A DNA stretch of 64,000 nucleotides from Arthrobacter sp. Soil764 (lineage in GTDB: Bacteria > Actinomycetota > Actinomycetes > Actinomycetales > Micrococcaceae): positions 349,512 to 413,511 of the forward strand of contig NZ_LMSI01000001.1 of the NCBI RefSeq assembly GCF_001428075.1, written 5' to 3'. The notes under the pieces were generated by a model, which did no database searches, had not been told where the DNA came from, and saw only the letters and a program-made list of their open reading frames with translations. Every line of letters begins with the position of its first letter. Position 1 is the first letter of the stretch. A program made the position numbers and the translations under genes. Below are positions 43,424 through 52,326 of the stretch, piece after piece.

Positions 43424-43566
43424 GCGACAGCCCCGGCGATCTCGGGGCACTCAGCGCAGCGGACGTCAGCAACCAGGGCGCCGGCGTCGTCCTTGTGGAA
43501 GTGGGTGACGTGATTGGTGGTTCTGCCGCAGGTGGGGCAGAAGCTTTGGCTTTGTTTTGTCCACAT
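43420..43566 (-). CDS. Small zinc-ribbon protein
   Basis: A 48-residue protein with CPTCGRTTNHVTHFH and RCAEC, a four-Cys/His zinc ribbon. ATG at 43566 is preceded by TATTAT-N6, matching a leaderless promoter, and there is no ribosome site. Its 3' end overlaps the MFS 3' end by 4 bp. Function unknown. Confidence 0.6.
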   Translation of the reverse strand: MWTKQSQSFCPTCGRTTNHVTHFHKDDAGALVADVRCAECPEIAGAVA

Positions 43567-43739
43567 GCATGAATAATACGGAACGCCCCGACAAAGAGAA
43601 GATCGGAGGCCAAAGTATGTGGATCGCCGCACTTTTCCTTTACCGGATCTTGACCAAACCTGCTGGCGATCCTTCGGGGAATGCTGAGTTTCGCGGCATA
43701 GCTTGGGCTCATCAGGCAGTACGGAAGGAGCGCAGGACA

Positions 43740-43844
43740 ATGACCATTACCGATTACTTCGTGGCTCTCGGCGGCATGCTGGCTTCACTCGGGTGTGCCG
43801 GGCTGGTGGCGGCGGGCCTTATCCGGTTCCGGGCGCGGCACTAG
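43740..43844 (+). CDS. 34-residue single-span membrane peptide
   Basis: ATG at 43740 follows AAGGAG (at 10 nt). The peptide MTITDYFVALGG...RFRARH is one hydrophobic helix with a basic tail. No homologue is recognised. Confidence 0.45.
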   Translation: MTITDYFVALGGMLASLGCAGLVAAGLIRFRARH

Positions 43845-43907
43845 TCAAGGGCGCAGCACCAGTTGGGGCAGGGGCGCGGCACCAGGATCCTTCGCCGCAG
43901 TCCGTTC

Positions 43908-44708
43908 TTACGCGATGGCCGGTGGCTCGAACCGCGTTACCGGCGCGCCGCTGGGCAGCGACCTCAGGATGCCCTCCGCAACGCTGCGGACCTTCAGGTT
44001 GCGGTGCCGCGAGGTGCCGGCGAGCTTGCCGAACGCCTCCGCGTAGGAACAGCGGTTCTGTGCCATGAGCACGCCGCAGGCAACGTCAATGCTTGTCCTG
44101 CTCTCCAGAACCTGTTTCAGGTTGTCGCCCGCGCGGATGACGCCATGCACGTCAAGGGCTAGTTTCAGGCTGTGTGACGCCACCCCGGCGAACCAGGCTG
44201 CCTCGTCAACCACCTTGGCGCTGAAAACGTAGTCTGCCGGTCCCAGGAACACCAGTGCCCCGGCGGAGCCCGGCTGCAGTTCCAGGGGAACTGCCAGGGC
44301 CGCGCCAAAACCCCTGTCCATCAACCGCCTCCGGTACGTTTGCCACCGGGTCCCGCCCTGGCTGACCACTGCCGGCGCAGGCAGCGCCAACCCCATTGCC
44401 GCGGGGCCATCCCCGTTTTCGTCCTCCGCTGCCAGGCTCGCCGCGGCCGGCGTGCTCCCGGCGCTGGCAGGACAGGACCGTTGCCGGTGCAGCACGGTGG
44501 CACACTCAATGGCACTCCCGGCCGTGGCACTGATCCAGCGGGAGGCGGCAACGGCGAGCTGCTGCAGGGACGCTGCATCGTCGTCGGCCCCTGTCACCAA
44601 ATCCAGCAGGAACCCCTGCCGCTCGGGCTCAGCGTTGTTTGCCGGGCCACCTGCCACCCTGCACCCCCGTCTTGTCGCGCCCCTTGGCTGTGGTGCCGCG
44701 GGTTTCAT
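43908..44708 (-). CDS. GAF-ANTAR regulator (second copy)
   Basis: A 266-residue protein of the same domain order as 35779-36516. The GAF-like region is at about 45-190 and the ANTAR domain at about 205-260 (LESRTSIDVACGVLMAQNRCSYAEAF). The GAF region is more diverged. Alternative starts exist downstream of 44708. Confidence 0.82.
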   Translation of the reverse strand: MKPAAPQPRGATRRGCRVAGGPANNAEPERQGFLLDLVTGADDDAASLQQLAVAASRWISATAGSAIECATVLHRQRSCPASAGSTPAAASLAAEDENGDGPAAMGLALPAPAVVSQGGTRWQTYRRRLMDRGFGAALAVPLELQPGSAGALVFLGPADYVFSAKVVDEAAWFAGVASHSLKLALDVHGVIRAGDNLKQVLESRTSIDVACGVLMAQNRCSYAEAFGKLAGTSRHRNLKVRSVAEGILRSLPSGAPVTRFEPPAIA

Positions 44709-44883
44709 AGAAACTTATTGGGCCGGCCGGAGGAGGGCACGAGTAGCCGGTACTCTACTTTTCCTCCGGCTACCTGCGCAGGTACTTGCCTTGCTTTTCA
44801 ACGTTGTGGAGGTGGGGGCGGAACAAGTGGGCTAGCATGGGTTTGTTAGACAGCCAAGCAAGTAGGATATCGAAGGAATTCGC

Positions 44884-45402
44884 ATGAACCCCCATGGTGC
44901 AAGCGAACGATCCTGGTACGCGCCTGCTGCGGACGCACAGCCCGGAGCTGTTGACGTCATCAGCGCCCTCCGGGAATTCCGTAGTTCGGAAAGCGCCATG
45001 CGACGGCGCACCCGCTCCTCGGCCGCGATGGGGGAGACGGACCTCCTGGCGCTCCGCTACCTCATTGATGCAGATGCCGCCGGCGTTGGAATCCGCCCCA
45101 CGGAACTTGCCGCCCGCCTGGGGATTACCTCGGCTTCGATGACCAGCCTCGTGGACCGGCTCGTGGCAAGCGGTTACGTTACCCGGGAGCCGCACCCGTC
45201 AGACCGGCGCGCCGTCATCCTTCGGCCGACGCCAGGAGCCGATGAGGAAGTCCGGCACAACCTCAACCAGATGCACAAGCGCATGCTGGAAGCTGCTGAG
45301 TCGCTGTCGTCCGAGGAGATCAAAGCCGTCCTGCACTTCCTGGTGCGGATGCGGGAAGCGCTGGACTCCATTGATTCACGGGTCGGCGCTACTCCCCAGT
45401 AG
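44884..45402 (+). CDS. MarR family transcriptional regulator
   Basis: A 172-residue regulator: IRPTELAARLGITSASMTSLVDRLVASGYVTREPHPSDRRAVILRPT is a typical MarR wHTH with wing. ATG at 44884 follows GAAGGA. The upstream GTTAGAC element at 44845 is echoed near the next gene, suggesting regulation of both. Confidence 0.88.
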   Translation: MNPHGASERSWYAPAADAQPGAVDVISALREFRSSESAMRRRTRSSAAMGETDLLALRYLIDADAAGVGIRPTELAARLGITSASMTSLVDRLVASGYVTREPHPSDRRAVILRPTPGADEEVRHNLNQMHKRMLEAAESLSSEEIKAVLHFLVRMREALDSIDSRVGATPQ

Positions 45403-45417
45403 ACAACCAGCAAATCC

Positions 45418-45448
45418 TAGTTAGACTAGCTACATTGTTAGTTAACTA
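45418..45448. promoter_or_regulatory. Putative MarR operator pair
   Basis: TAGTTAGACTAGCTA (45418-45432) is a near-perfect inverted repeat and TAGTTAACTA (45439-45448) a perfect one. GTTAGAC is shared with 44845-44851 upstream of the MarR gene. Both sites lie directly before the next gene. Confidence 0.55.
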
Positions 45449-45467
45449 TCGGACGGTGGCGGATCGC

Positions 45468-45911
45468 ATGACTGCAGTACTTGAACCTCAGGCGCCGGAA
45501 CAGTTGATGCGTGCCGAGAGTAACGTTGAGCTTCCGTTTCAGTCGGCAGGGGAGATGGTGCCCGATGTCCCGGCGGCACCCTTCCACTGCGGTGCGCCCA
45601 TGACGGCAGGTCCGGTTCCCATAGCATCCCTGGGGTGGGCGCCGCTGGAGCTGGGCTCGGACCAATGGAGCTGTGCGTGTGGCCACACGGTGGATGACGG
45701 ACCCGCCGGCGATCCGCTGGAAGCCGTCCGGTTGGCCTCGGCGCGGGTGGAGAGCCTGCAGTGGGAGCTTGACGCGGCCCAGGAGCGGTTCGGGAGCGTA
45801 CTCCGGAGTGCTGCGGAGCTTGGGGCTGGGCGCGACGCGCTGAGCAGGGCCGCCGGCCTCACCGTTGAGGAACTTGAGGACGTCCTGCGCACGGGTGTTC
45901 AGCTGCTGTAG
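45468..45911 (+). CDS. Hypothetical protein with Cys cluster and coiled coil
   Basis: A 147-residue protein. FHCGAPM and WSCACGHTV give a possible zinc site at about 40-75, followed by a helical region (LEAVRLASARVESLQWELDAAQERF) and a C-terminal HTH-like AAGLTVEELEDVL. The start is uncertain: ATG 45468 is used, with GTG 45456 and TTG 45435 upstream. Probably a target of the MarR regulator next door. Confidence 0.6.
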   Translation: MTAVLEPQAPEQLMRAESNVELPFQSAGEMVPDVPAAPFHCGAPMTAGPVPIASLGWAPLELGSDQWSCACGHTVDDGPAGDPLEAVRLASARVESLQWELDAAQERFGSVLRSAAELGAGRDALSRAAGLTVEELEDVLRTGVQLL

Positions 45912-46055
45912 TGCTGAAAAAAGCTCCGCCGCCCCGAAGTGCAGCCATCCGTTTGTTCAGATGCAGCTGCACTCCGGGCCGTTGGAGCGAGAAAGCGAAG
46001 CGATGGGTCGACCGGCTCTGGCCCGAAAACTGGGCTCGGCGAGCGGCCGGGAAAT

Positions 46056-46379
46056 TTATGCGGCCAGGCGGCCTGCCGTTTGGCGCCGATGTCGGCGGTC
46101 GGCCAGCACGCTGATGGTGCAGGATGCCTGGTCCGGATCGATTTTGGCGGGCAGGTGCCTTGTTTCAGAGCAGGCGCGGAGCATGTCCAGCGCTTCCTGG
46201 TCCACCCAGGCGCTGGAAATGTCCAGCTCCAGGTCCAGGCCTCCCCTGAGGGAGTTGGCACGCTTTGCCACGACATAGAGGGCGTTGATGCTGTGAATGG
46301 TGATATGCCCCGTTGCAATCACCTTGGCCTTGCTACGGTCCAGATCCACCCGGACCACGATGTTCAGCTTAGAGTTCAA
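46056..46379 (-). CDS. STAS-like/anti-anti-sigma-like small protein
   Basis: A 107-residue protein starting at TTG 46379 after GAAGG. The pattern VRVDLDRSKAKVIATGHIT... LDLELDISSAWVDQEALDML resembles a STAS fold, though the usual phosphorylatable Ser context is not clear. The Arg-rich end may be extended by reading past a natural stop region. Confidence 0.5.
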   Translation of the reverse strand: MNSKLNIVVRVDLDRSKAKVIATGHITIHSINALYVVAKRANSLRGGLDLELDISSAWVDQEALDMLRACSETRHLPAKIDPDQASCTISVLADRRHRRQTAGRLAA

Positions 46380-46536
46380 GATGTAAAGCCTTCCCCGGCA
46401 TTGGCTGCGACGCTGCAGCTTCTTGCATGGCCTGTTTGCTTAAGCCTCAACTAGATTAGGCAATCAATGTGATCCACGCAACACGGGTGACGTTTATTAC
46501 ACCGAACGCAGTTTCCCATCAGTTTGAGGAGTACCC

Positions 46537-46971
46537 ATGAGCACCGACCCCGCAGGAAAGCCGTCTGTCCTCTTTGTCTGCGTCCACAACGCCGGCCGGT
46601 CGCAGATGGCTGCCGCCTTCCTCACCTCCCTGTCCAGGGGTGCCATCGAGGTCCGCTCCGCCGGGTCCCAGCCGGCGGACAAGGTGAACCCGGCCGCCGT
46701 CGAGGCCATGGCCGAGGTGGGTATCGACATGTCCGCCGAGGTCCCGAAGGTGCTCACCACCGAGGCAGTGAAAGAATCGGACGTGGTGATCACCATGGGC
46801 TGCGGTGACGAGTGCCCCTATTTCCCGGGCAAGCGTTACGAGGACTGGGTGCTGGAGGATCCGGCCGGCAAGGGCGTTGACTCCGTCCGTCCCATCCGTG
46901 ACGAGATCAAGGCACGCGTTGAACAGCTGATCACCGAGCTCCTGCCCGCGCAGCACGCGGACGCCCAGTAG
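46537..46971 (+). CDS. arsC: Arsenate reductase / low-molecular-weight phosphatase family
   Basis: A 144-residue protein. The catalytic P-loop is CVHNAGRSQ with the CX5R spacing. The downstream [24 protein letters not shown] is the arsenate-reductase-type segment with the extra Cys residues. In actinobacteria such enzymes couple to mycothiol or thioredoxin; the thioredoxin reductase 22 bp downstream fits. No arsenite exporter or ArsR is adjacent. Confidence 0.9.
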   Translation: MSTDPAGKPSVLFVCVHNAGRSQMAAAFLTSLSRGAIEVRSAGSQPADKVNPAAVEAMAEVGIDMSAEVPKVLTTEAVKESDVVITMGCGDECPYFPGKRYEDWVLEDPAGKGVDSVRPIRDEIKARVEQLITELLPAQHADAQ

Positions 46972-46993
46972 TACCGCCATCGAAGGACAATTC

Positions 46994-47971
46994 ATGAGTA
47001 AAGAGCAGTTGATCATCATCGGGTCCGGCCCGTCCGGCTACACCGCGGCCATCTATGCCGCGCGCGCCGGCCTGAACCCCCTGGTCCTGGCCGGGTCCGT
47101 GACCGCCGGCGGTGCGCTGATGAACACCACCGAGGTGGAAAATTTCCCGGGCTTCCCCGGTGGCATCCAGGGTCCGGAGCTGATGGACGGGCTGCAGCAG
47201 CAGGCGGAAAGGTTCGGCGCGCGCATCGAGTACGACGACGCCACGTCCGTTGAGCTGAAGGGTTCCCTCAAGCGCGTGGTCACCGGCGGCGGGGAGACCT
47301 ACGAGGCGCCGGCCGTCATCCTGGCCACCGGTTCCGCGTACAAGGAACTGGGCCTGCCGGAGGAGAAGAAGTTCAGCGGCCACGGTGTTTCCTGGTGCGC
47401 CACCTGCGACGGGTTCTTCTTCCGCGACCAGGACATCATCGTGGTGGGCGGCGGCGACTCCGCCATGGAGGAAGCCACCTTCCTGACCCGGTTCGGCAAG
47501 ACCGTGACCGTGGTGGTCCGCAAGGGCGAACTGCGCGCCTCCCGCATCATGGCGCAGCGCGCCAAGGACAACCCCAAGATCCGCTTCGCCTGGAACTCCG
47601 CGGTGACCGCCATCCACGGCGACGGCAAGGTCACCGGCGTCACCCTCACGGACACCCGCACCGGCGAGACCCGGCACCAGGACGCCACCGGCATCTTCGT
47701 GGCCATCGGACACCTGCCCCGCACCGAGCTGGTGGCAGGCCAGGTGGACCTGGACGAGGAAGGCTACATCAAGGTGGACGCCCCCACCACGTGCACCAAC
47801 CTGACCGGCGTCTTTGCCTGCGGCGACGCTGTGGACCACCGCTACCGCCAGGCCATCACCGCGGCAGGCACCGGCTGCGCCGCAGCACTGGACGCCGAAC
47901 GCTTCCTGGCCGCACTGGATGACGCCGCCAGCATCGCCACGGCGCTCGTGGAGGAACCAACGCACAGCTGA
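46994..47971 (+). CDS. trxB: Thioredoxin reductase
   Basis: A 325-residue FAD/NADPH enzyme with FAD motif [17 protein letters not shown], redox-active CATC, NADPH motif [10 protein letters not shown] and the terminal [29 protein letters not shown]. It forms an operon with arsC and would supply reducing power for arsenate reduction. It may be an additional copy beside a housekeeping trxA-linked one. Confidence 0.93.
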   Translation: MSKEQLIIIGSGPSGYTAAIYAARAGLNPLVLAGSVTAGGALMNTTEVENFPGFPGGIQGPELMDGLQQQAERFGARIEYDDATSVELKGSLKRVVTGGGETYEAPAVILATGSAYKELGLPEEKKFSGHGVSWCATCDGFFFRDQDIIVVGGGDSAMEEATFLTRFGKTVTVVVRKGELRASRIMAQRAKDNPKIRFAWNSAVTAIHGDGKVTGVTLTDTRTGETRHQDATGIFVAIGHLPRTELVAGQVDLDEEGYIKVDAPTTCTNLTGVFACGDAVDHRYRQAITAAGTGCAAALDAERFLAALDDAASIATALVEEPTHS

Positions 47972-47976
47972 GCACC

Positions 47977-48008
47977 GCTGCCCGGGCACCCACAGTTGCC
48001 CGGGCAGC
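47977..48008. terminator. Hairpin terminator between convergent genes
   Basis: A perfect 12-bp stem (GCTGCCCGGGCA and complement) with an 8-nt loop lies between the trxB stop and the hypothetical gene at 48023. It has no long T-run. Confidence 0.6.
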
Positions 48009-48022
48009 ACGCTGCGCGGATG

Positions 48023-48364
48023 TCAGACGACTTCGGGAAGCCGCCCGGTTAATACTGAAACTGGAGCTGCGGACCAGCGCTCACGCTCCGGCTCGTAGGA
48101 GATCACCATCGACGCGTCGCTCTCGCGTGCCTCGTCAATGGCCAGCAGCAGGGCGTCCTCCATGTGCCTGGCGTATTCCAGCCGCTCCGGCATGGACCCC
48201 TGCAGCCCGCCGTCGTCAATCAACACGTGGCCCTTGCCGTCCACGATGACCTTCAGTGAATACCCCTGGTCCTCATACAGGGACCCGCGGGTGGATGAAA
48301 TCTCGGTGACCCGATCTGCCCGGACCAGCCCGTTGCCCAGCGTCCGGATCCATGCCTCACCCAT
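48023..48364 (-). CDS. Hypothetical 113-residue protein
   Basis: ATG at 48364 follows GGAAGG. The sequence (MGEAWIRTLGNGLVRADRVTEI... GYSLKVIVDGKGHVLIDD) looks like a small cytoplasmic alpha/beta protein. Not recognised. It is divergent from the PAS-ANTAR gene across about 190 bp. Confidence 0.65.
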   Translation of the reverse strand: MGEAWIRTLGNGLVRADRVTEISSTRGSLYEDQGYSLKVIVDGKGHVLIDDGGLQGSMPERLEYARHMEDALLLAIDEARESDASMVISYEPERERWSAAPVSVLTGRLPEVV

Positions 48365-48438
48365 GAATTGACCTTCCCTTGGATTGGGACGCGCTTCAGC
48401 GCCCCATAAGGCGAACGCTACTCCTCCACGCCGGTTTT

Positions 48439-48451
48439 GTGACCCCCTAAT
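48439..48451. promoter_or_regulatory. GTGACCCCCTAAT element
   Basis: Identical to 32286-32298 upstream of the GH16-like gene. It lies between divergent genes, 100 bp before the PAS-ANTAR start. Confidence 0.25.
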
Positions 48452-48551
48452 CCGTGTCCTGCCGCCAGCGAACAGGGCACCTGACGGCCGCCGCATTCAG
48501 CTACTCTTATGCCAGAAACCCGCAGGGGCAGGCGACTATTAGGAGGCATGT

Positions 48552-49166
48552 ATGTGGTCGAAGCTGGATGCCTACCTCTTCCCGCTGCCCGTTACCGCGG
48601 TCTGTCCCTCAGGGACCTTTGAGCTGGACGTCGCCTCCGGAAACATGCAGTGGTCCGAGGGCATGTTCGCCATTCACGGGCTGCGGCCAGGCGATGTGGT
48701 ACCCACCTTTGACGTGCTGATGGCCCACAAGCACCCGGTGGACCGGGAACCGGTGCAGGCACTGTGGGCGGACCTCCTCGAGGGCGGCGGCCAGGGCGCA
48801 CTCCTGCACCGGATCATCGACGTCCGGGGCAGGGAGCGGCGCGTCTTTTCGGCGATCCAGGCCGTCACCGCACCTTCCGGACAGGTGGAGCAGGCACGCG
48901 GCTTCATGGTGGACGTGACCCAGAGCCTGCGCATCGAGTCCCAGCATGCCGCGTCCGAGGCCATCGAGGGCGCCTTCGGGCACAAGGCGGTCATCGAGCA
49001 GGCGAAAGGCATGGTCATGGCCCTGCGCAGCCTGGACGCCGAGTCGGCGTTCCAGGTCCTGGCCGCCAGGAGCCAGCACGCCAACGTCAAGCTGCACCTC
49101 GTGGCAGAAGAATTAATTGACGCCGCGGTAAACGGCAAGGCCAGGGAAGTCCTGGAAGGGTACTGA
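48552..49166 (+). CDS. PAS-ANTAR regulator
   Basis: A 204-residue protein with a PAS domain at about 20-130 (GTFELDVASGNMQWSEGMFAIHGL) and an ANTAR domain at about 140-195 (FGHKAVIEQAKGMVMALRSLDAESAFQVLAARSQHANVKL). ATG at 48552 is 5 nt after AGGAGG. It likely senses a small molecule and acts on RNA antitermination. Confidence 0.88.
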   Translation: MWSKLDAYLFPLPVTAVCPSGTFELDVASGNMQWSEGMFAIHGLRPGDVVPTFDVLMAHKHPVDREPVQALWADLLEGGGQGALLHRIIDVRGRERRVFSAIQAVTAPSGQVEQARGFMVDVTQSLRIESQHAASEAIEGAFGHKAVIEQAKGMVMALRSLDAESAFQVLAARSQHANVKLHLVAEELIDAAVNGKAREVLEGY

Positions 49167-49172
49167 TTCCCG

Positions 49173-49568
49173 CTAGCCCATGACCTGCTGGTCCACCCAC
49201 CGCTCCAGTGGCGGCACCAGCAGCAGCGCCGCGACGCCGGCCACCATCAGGACGTGAACGAACACATTCCACGCCGTGGTCCCGACTGTTTCGCCCCCGC
49301 CAATGGCCGCGAACCAGAACGGCACCAAGGCCACAAGCCCAAGGGCCGCCGAAGCCAGGGCCGCGTATTCCCACCAGCTCCACCGGGCAAACAACCCCCA
49401 CGTGGCAACCAGGAATCCCAGAACCGTCAGCAGCGCAAGCACCATGGTGATGTTCCACCAGATGCTGGACGTGTTCACGCCGCGGGTGGCGAACGTGGGC
49501 GTGATCCACAACCAGCTGCTTCCAGCCATTAAGAGGGCGATGCCGCCCATGGTGCGAAGAGTAAACAT
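49173..49568 (-). CDS. Four-helix membrane protein
   Basis: A 131-residue protein with helices at about 8-25, 40-62, 70-92 and 105-125. ATG at 49568 is 5 nt after GGAGG. No family recognised. It converges on the PAS-ANTAR gene with 6 bp between stops. Confidence 0.7.
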   Translation of the reverse strand: MFTLRTMGGIALLMAGSSWLWITPTFATRGVNTSSIWWNITMVLALLTVLGFLVATWGLFARWSWWEYAALASAALGLVALVPFWFAAIGGGETVGTTAWNVFVHVLMVAGVAALLLVPPLERWVDQQVMG

Positions 49569-49732
49569 TGCCACCACCTCCACTATCCAGCGTCGTTGGC
49601 ACTCGGGGCCGTGAGACAGGGCCGAACGGCCCGTTCAGTGTTCAGGTTTGAGCGTCCCGGACGCCTGGTTAAAGGGAGGCCGGGGGACCTTCGGCACTTC
49701 TGGGCATCGCTGTTGTGCCGGACCCTGTTGGC

Positions 49733-50164
49733 ATGGCGGACAGGACAACCACCCGGCCCAGCGGCAACCTTGGCTCGGCCATCGTCAACGCCCTGCTGCT
49801 GTACGGGATCAACATTTGGCCGGGGTGGCAGGTGCTGCCGTTCCTGACAGCGGACATGGACCGGGCCCTTGACCTCATCAACGCGTCCCTGATCGCGGGC
49901 ATCATCGTGAACCTGGTCTGTGTGGTGATCCGCGCCCGGGCCCTCCTGGCACTGGGCAATATTGTTGTCATGGGCTTCGGAGTAGCTGCCATGCTGCGTC
50001 TGTGGGAGGTCTTTCCGTTCGACTTCGGCGACGGCTGGTCCGGCTGGCCGGTGGTGGTGCGGGTGCTCCTGGTGCTCGGGACCGTGGGCTCGGTCATCGG
50101 CGCCGTGGTGGAAGTGGTCAATCTGTTCCGCGCCCTGGCCGGATTCGAGCCCAAGCCCCGCTGA
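49733..50164 (+). CDS. Four-helix membrane protein
   Basis: A 143-residue protein with about four helices (NALLLYGINIWPGW, LINASLIAGIIVNLVCVVI, ALLALGNIVVMGFGVAAML, VVVRVLLVLGTVGSVIGAVVEVV). ATG 49733 has no clear ribosome site; TTG 49715 is possible. Not recognised. Confidence 0.65.
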   Translation: MADRTTTRPSGNLGSAIVNALLLYGINIWPGWQVLPFLTADMDRALDLINASLIAGIIVNLVCVVIRARALLALGNIVVMGFGVAAMLRLWEVFPFDFGDGWSGWPVVVRVLLVLGTVGSVIGAVVEVVNLFRALAGFEPKPR

Positions 50165-50222
50165 GCTGTTCCCGGTTGAGTCAGGTCCTGTGGTGTGAAG
50201 GGGCAGCCATAGGATAAATCTG

Positions 50223-51440
50223 ATGACTTCCCTGGATGACTCCCCGCCCTTCAGCCTGCGCAGCATTGCCGTGGCCGCTTTCGGACCCACGCTGCTCTAC
50301 GGGATCGGAACCGGCGCCATTCTTCCGGTGGTGGCATTGTCTGCCCGCGAGCTGGGCGCCTCGGTGGCCGTGGCAGCGTTGATCGTCACCCTGATCGGGC
50401 TGGGTTCCTGGTTCTTCAACCTGCCGGCGTCCCTGGTGACCCTTCGCTTCGGCGAACGCTGGTCCATCGTGGGCGCCGCCGTCGCTGCCGGCCTGGCGCT
50501 GGCAGCCGCCGCCACCTCCGCCGTGGCCCCGAACGGACTGTTGCTGCTCGCGGTGGCCATGGCCGTCGTCGGGATGTCCGGGGCGGTGTTTGGCCTGGCC
50601 CGGCAAAAGTACCTCACGGAGGCGGTCCCGGTGGCGTTCCGCGCCCGGGCGCTGTCCACGCTGGGCGGCGTGAACCGCATCGGCGTGTTCATCGGCCCCT
50701 TCGCGGGAGCCGCGGCGATGCAGTTCTTTGGCATCGCGGGGGCCTACTGGGTGGGGATGGTGGCCATGGCCGCCGCCGCGCTGCTGTCCCTCACCATCCC
50801 GGACCTTGCGACGCCGGATCTCCCCTTGGGCGGGGCCGCGGGCCCCCAGCCCACGCTTCGGAGCGTGGCGGTGTCGCATGCCGGCGTATTCCTTTCGCTG
50901 GGCGTGGGAATCCTGCTGCTCAGTGCGCTGCGGTCCTCGCGGCAGGTGGTGATCCCGCTTTGGGCGGACCACCTGGGCATGGACGCCACCTCCGCCTCCC
51001 TGATCTACGGGCTCTCCGGTGCCATCGACATGCTGGTGTTTTATCCCGCCGGGAAACTGATGGACCGTAAGGGGCGGCAGTGGGTGGCGGTCCCGTCAAC
51101 GCTGCTCATGGGAACGGCGCTGCTCCTGATCCCGCTCACCGGTTCCTTCGTGGGGCTGCTGCTGGCGGTGCTGCTGATCGGCTTTGGCAACGGCATCAGC
51201 TCCGGGCTGGTGATGACCCTGGGCGCCGACTTCTCGCCGGACCGCGGGCGCGGGCAGTTCCTGGGACTCTGGCGGTTCATGGCGGACGCGGGCTCCACCG
51301 GCGGCCCCGTCCTCCTCTCCGGCGTGACCGCGCTGGCCTCCCTGGGCCCGGGGATCTCAGCCACGGGCCTGCTGGGGTTTGCGGCGGCGGCCGTGTTCGC
51401 CGTCGTCATTCCCCGGCTGAAGCACCGCCGCAACTACTGA
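50223..51440 (+). CDS. MFS transporter (drug-efflux-like)
   Basis: A 405-residue, 12-helix carrier. LLYGIGTGAILPVVALSARELGAS and GRQWVAVPSTLLMG are typical of multidrug/sugar-efflux MFS proteins. The gene is single, with the SDR gene converging from the other side. The substrate is unknown. Confidence 0.85.
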   Translation: MTSLDDSPPFSLRSIAVAAFGPTLLYGIGTGAILPVVALSARELGASVAVAALIVTLIGLGSWFFNLPASLVTLRFGERWSIVGAAVAAGLALAAAATSAVAPNGLLLLAVAMAVVGMSGAVFGLARQKYLTEAVPVAFRARALSTLGGVNRIGVFIGPFAGAAAMQFFGIAGAYWVGMVAMAAAALLSLTIPDLATPDLPLGGAAGPQPTLRSVAVSHAGVFLSLGVGILLLSALRSSRQVVIPLWADHLGMDATSASLIYGLSGAIDMLVFYPAGKLMDRKGRQWVAVPSTLLMGTALLLIPLTGSFVGLLLAVLLIGFGNGISSGLVMTLGADFSPDRGRGQFLGLWRFMADAGSTGGPVLLSGVTALASLGPGISATGLLGFAAAAVFAVVIPRLKHRRNY

Positions 51441-51449
51441 CCCGTGGCG

Positions 51450-52295
51450 TCAGGGCAGGTGGGCCAGGCCGGTGCAGGCATCCCACAGGCGCCTGCGCGC
51501 CTCCGGGTCCGATCCCATGCCGGGAGTGGCAAGTTCCTTCCGCTTTGCCCAGAGCTTCCCGGACACGCCCGCCGTCTCCTTTGACGTGGCCAGCCAAAGG
51601 GCAGTGTCTGCCGCTTTTTCTGCCGGTGCGCCGAAAGTATTGGTGAGCAGGCGGAACGGGCCGCCGACGTCCTTCAGCAGCGACGTATTCCTGACAAGGC
51701 CCGGATGGACGGCGTTGGCCACCACCCCCGAACCGCGCAGCCGTTTGGCGAACTCCTGGGTGAGGAGAACCCGGGCCAGCATGGTGGGTGGCGTGGAGCG
51801 AAGGAAGCTGTACCGGCCCTTGGCGGTCTGGAGGTCGTCAAAGTTGAGTTTGGTGTTGCCGTACCTGGACGCGATGTTCACGATCCGGGCCGTCCCGGCC
51901 GCTGCTGCCGCGTTCCTGAGCGCGTCACGCATCAGGTTGGTGAGCAGGAAGTACGCCATGACGTTGGTGGCGAACGTCAGTTCCAGCCCGTCGGGAGTGA
52001 CCTGGCGCTCCTTGCGGAATACGCCCGCGGAGTTCACCAGGACGTCGAGCTTGCTGTGGCGCGACTGGAAGTCCGCCGCGGCGGCAGTGATCGAGGACTG
52101 GACCGAAAGGTCGCAGGCCAGCGGCTCCAGCAGCGCCGACGGGACGAGGCGGCGGATGGCATTAGCCGCCTCTTCCGCACGCGCGGGGGAGCGCCCCACC
52201 ACCACAACCAGGGCGCCTTCGCGTGCAAGGCCCGTGGCCACGGCCTGTCCCAGGCCGCTCCCCGCGCCGGTCACCAGCGCCACGGTTCCGTGCAT
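51450..52295 (-). CDS. Short-chain dehydrogenase/reductase (retinol dehydrogenase-like)
   Basis: A 281-residue SDR with TGAGSGLGQ nucleotide motif, NSAG, and active-site IASRYGNTKLN (YxxxK). The helix after it (DDLQTAKGRYSFLR) is typical of retinol-dehydrogenase-like SDRs. ATG 52295 with AAGG upstream is used; ATG 52304 is possible. It lies 31 bp downstream of the NADP-binding oxidoreductase gene, so likely in the same unit. Confidence 0.85.
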   Translation of the reverse strand: MHGTVALVTGAGSGLGQAVATGLAREGALVVVVGRSPARAEEAANAIRRLVPSALLEPLACDLSVQSSITAAAADFQSRHSKLDVLVNSAGVFRKERQVTPDGLELTFATNVMAYFLLTNLMRDALRNAAAAAGTARIVNIASRYGNTKLNFDDLQTAKGRYSFLRSTPPTMLARVLLTQEFAKRLRGSGVVANAVHPGLVRNTSLLKDVGGPFRLLTNTFGAPAEKAADTALWLATSKETAGVSGKLWAKRKELATPGMGSDPEARRRLWDACTGLAHLP

Positions 52296-52326
52296 GGAAG
52301 CCATCCTTTTTCGCCTTGCGGGCCGG

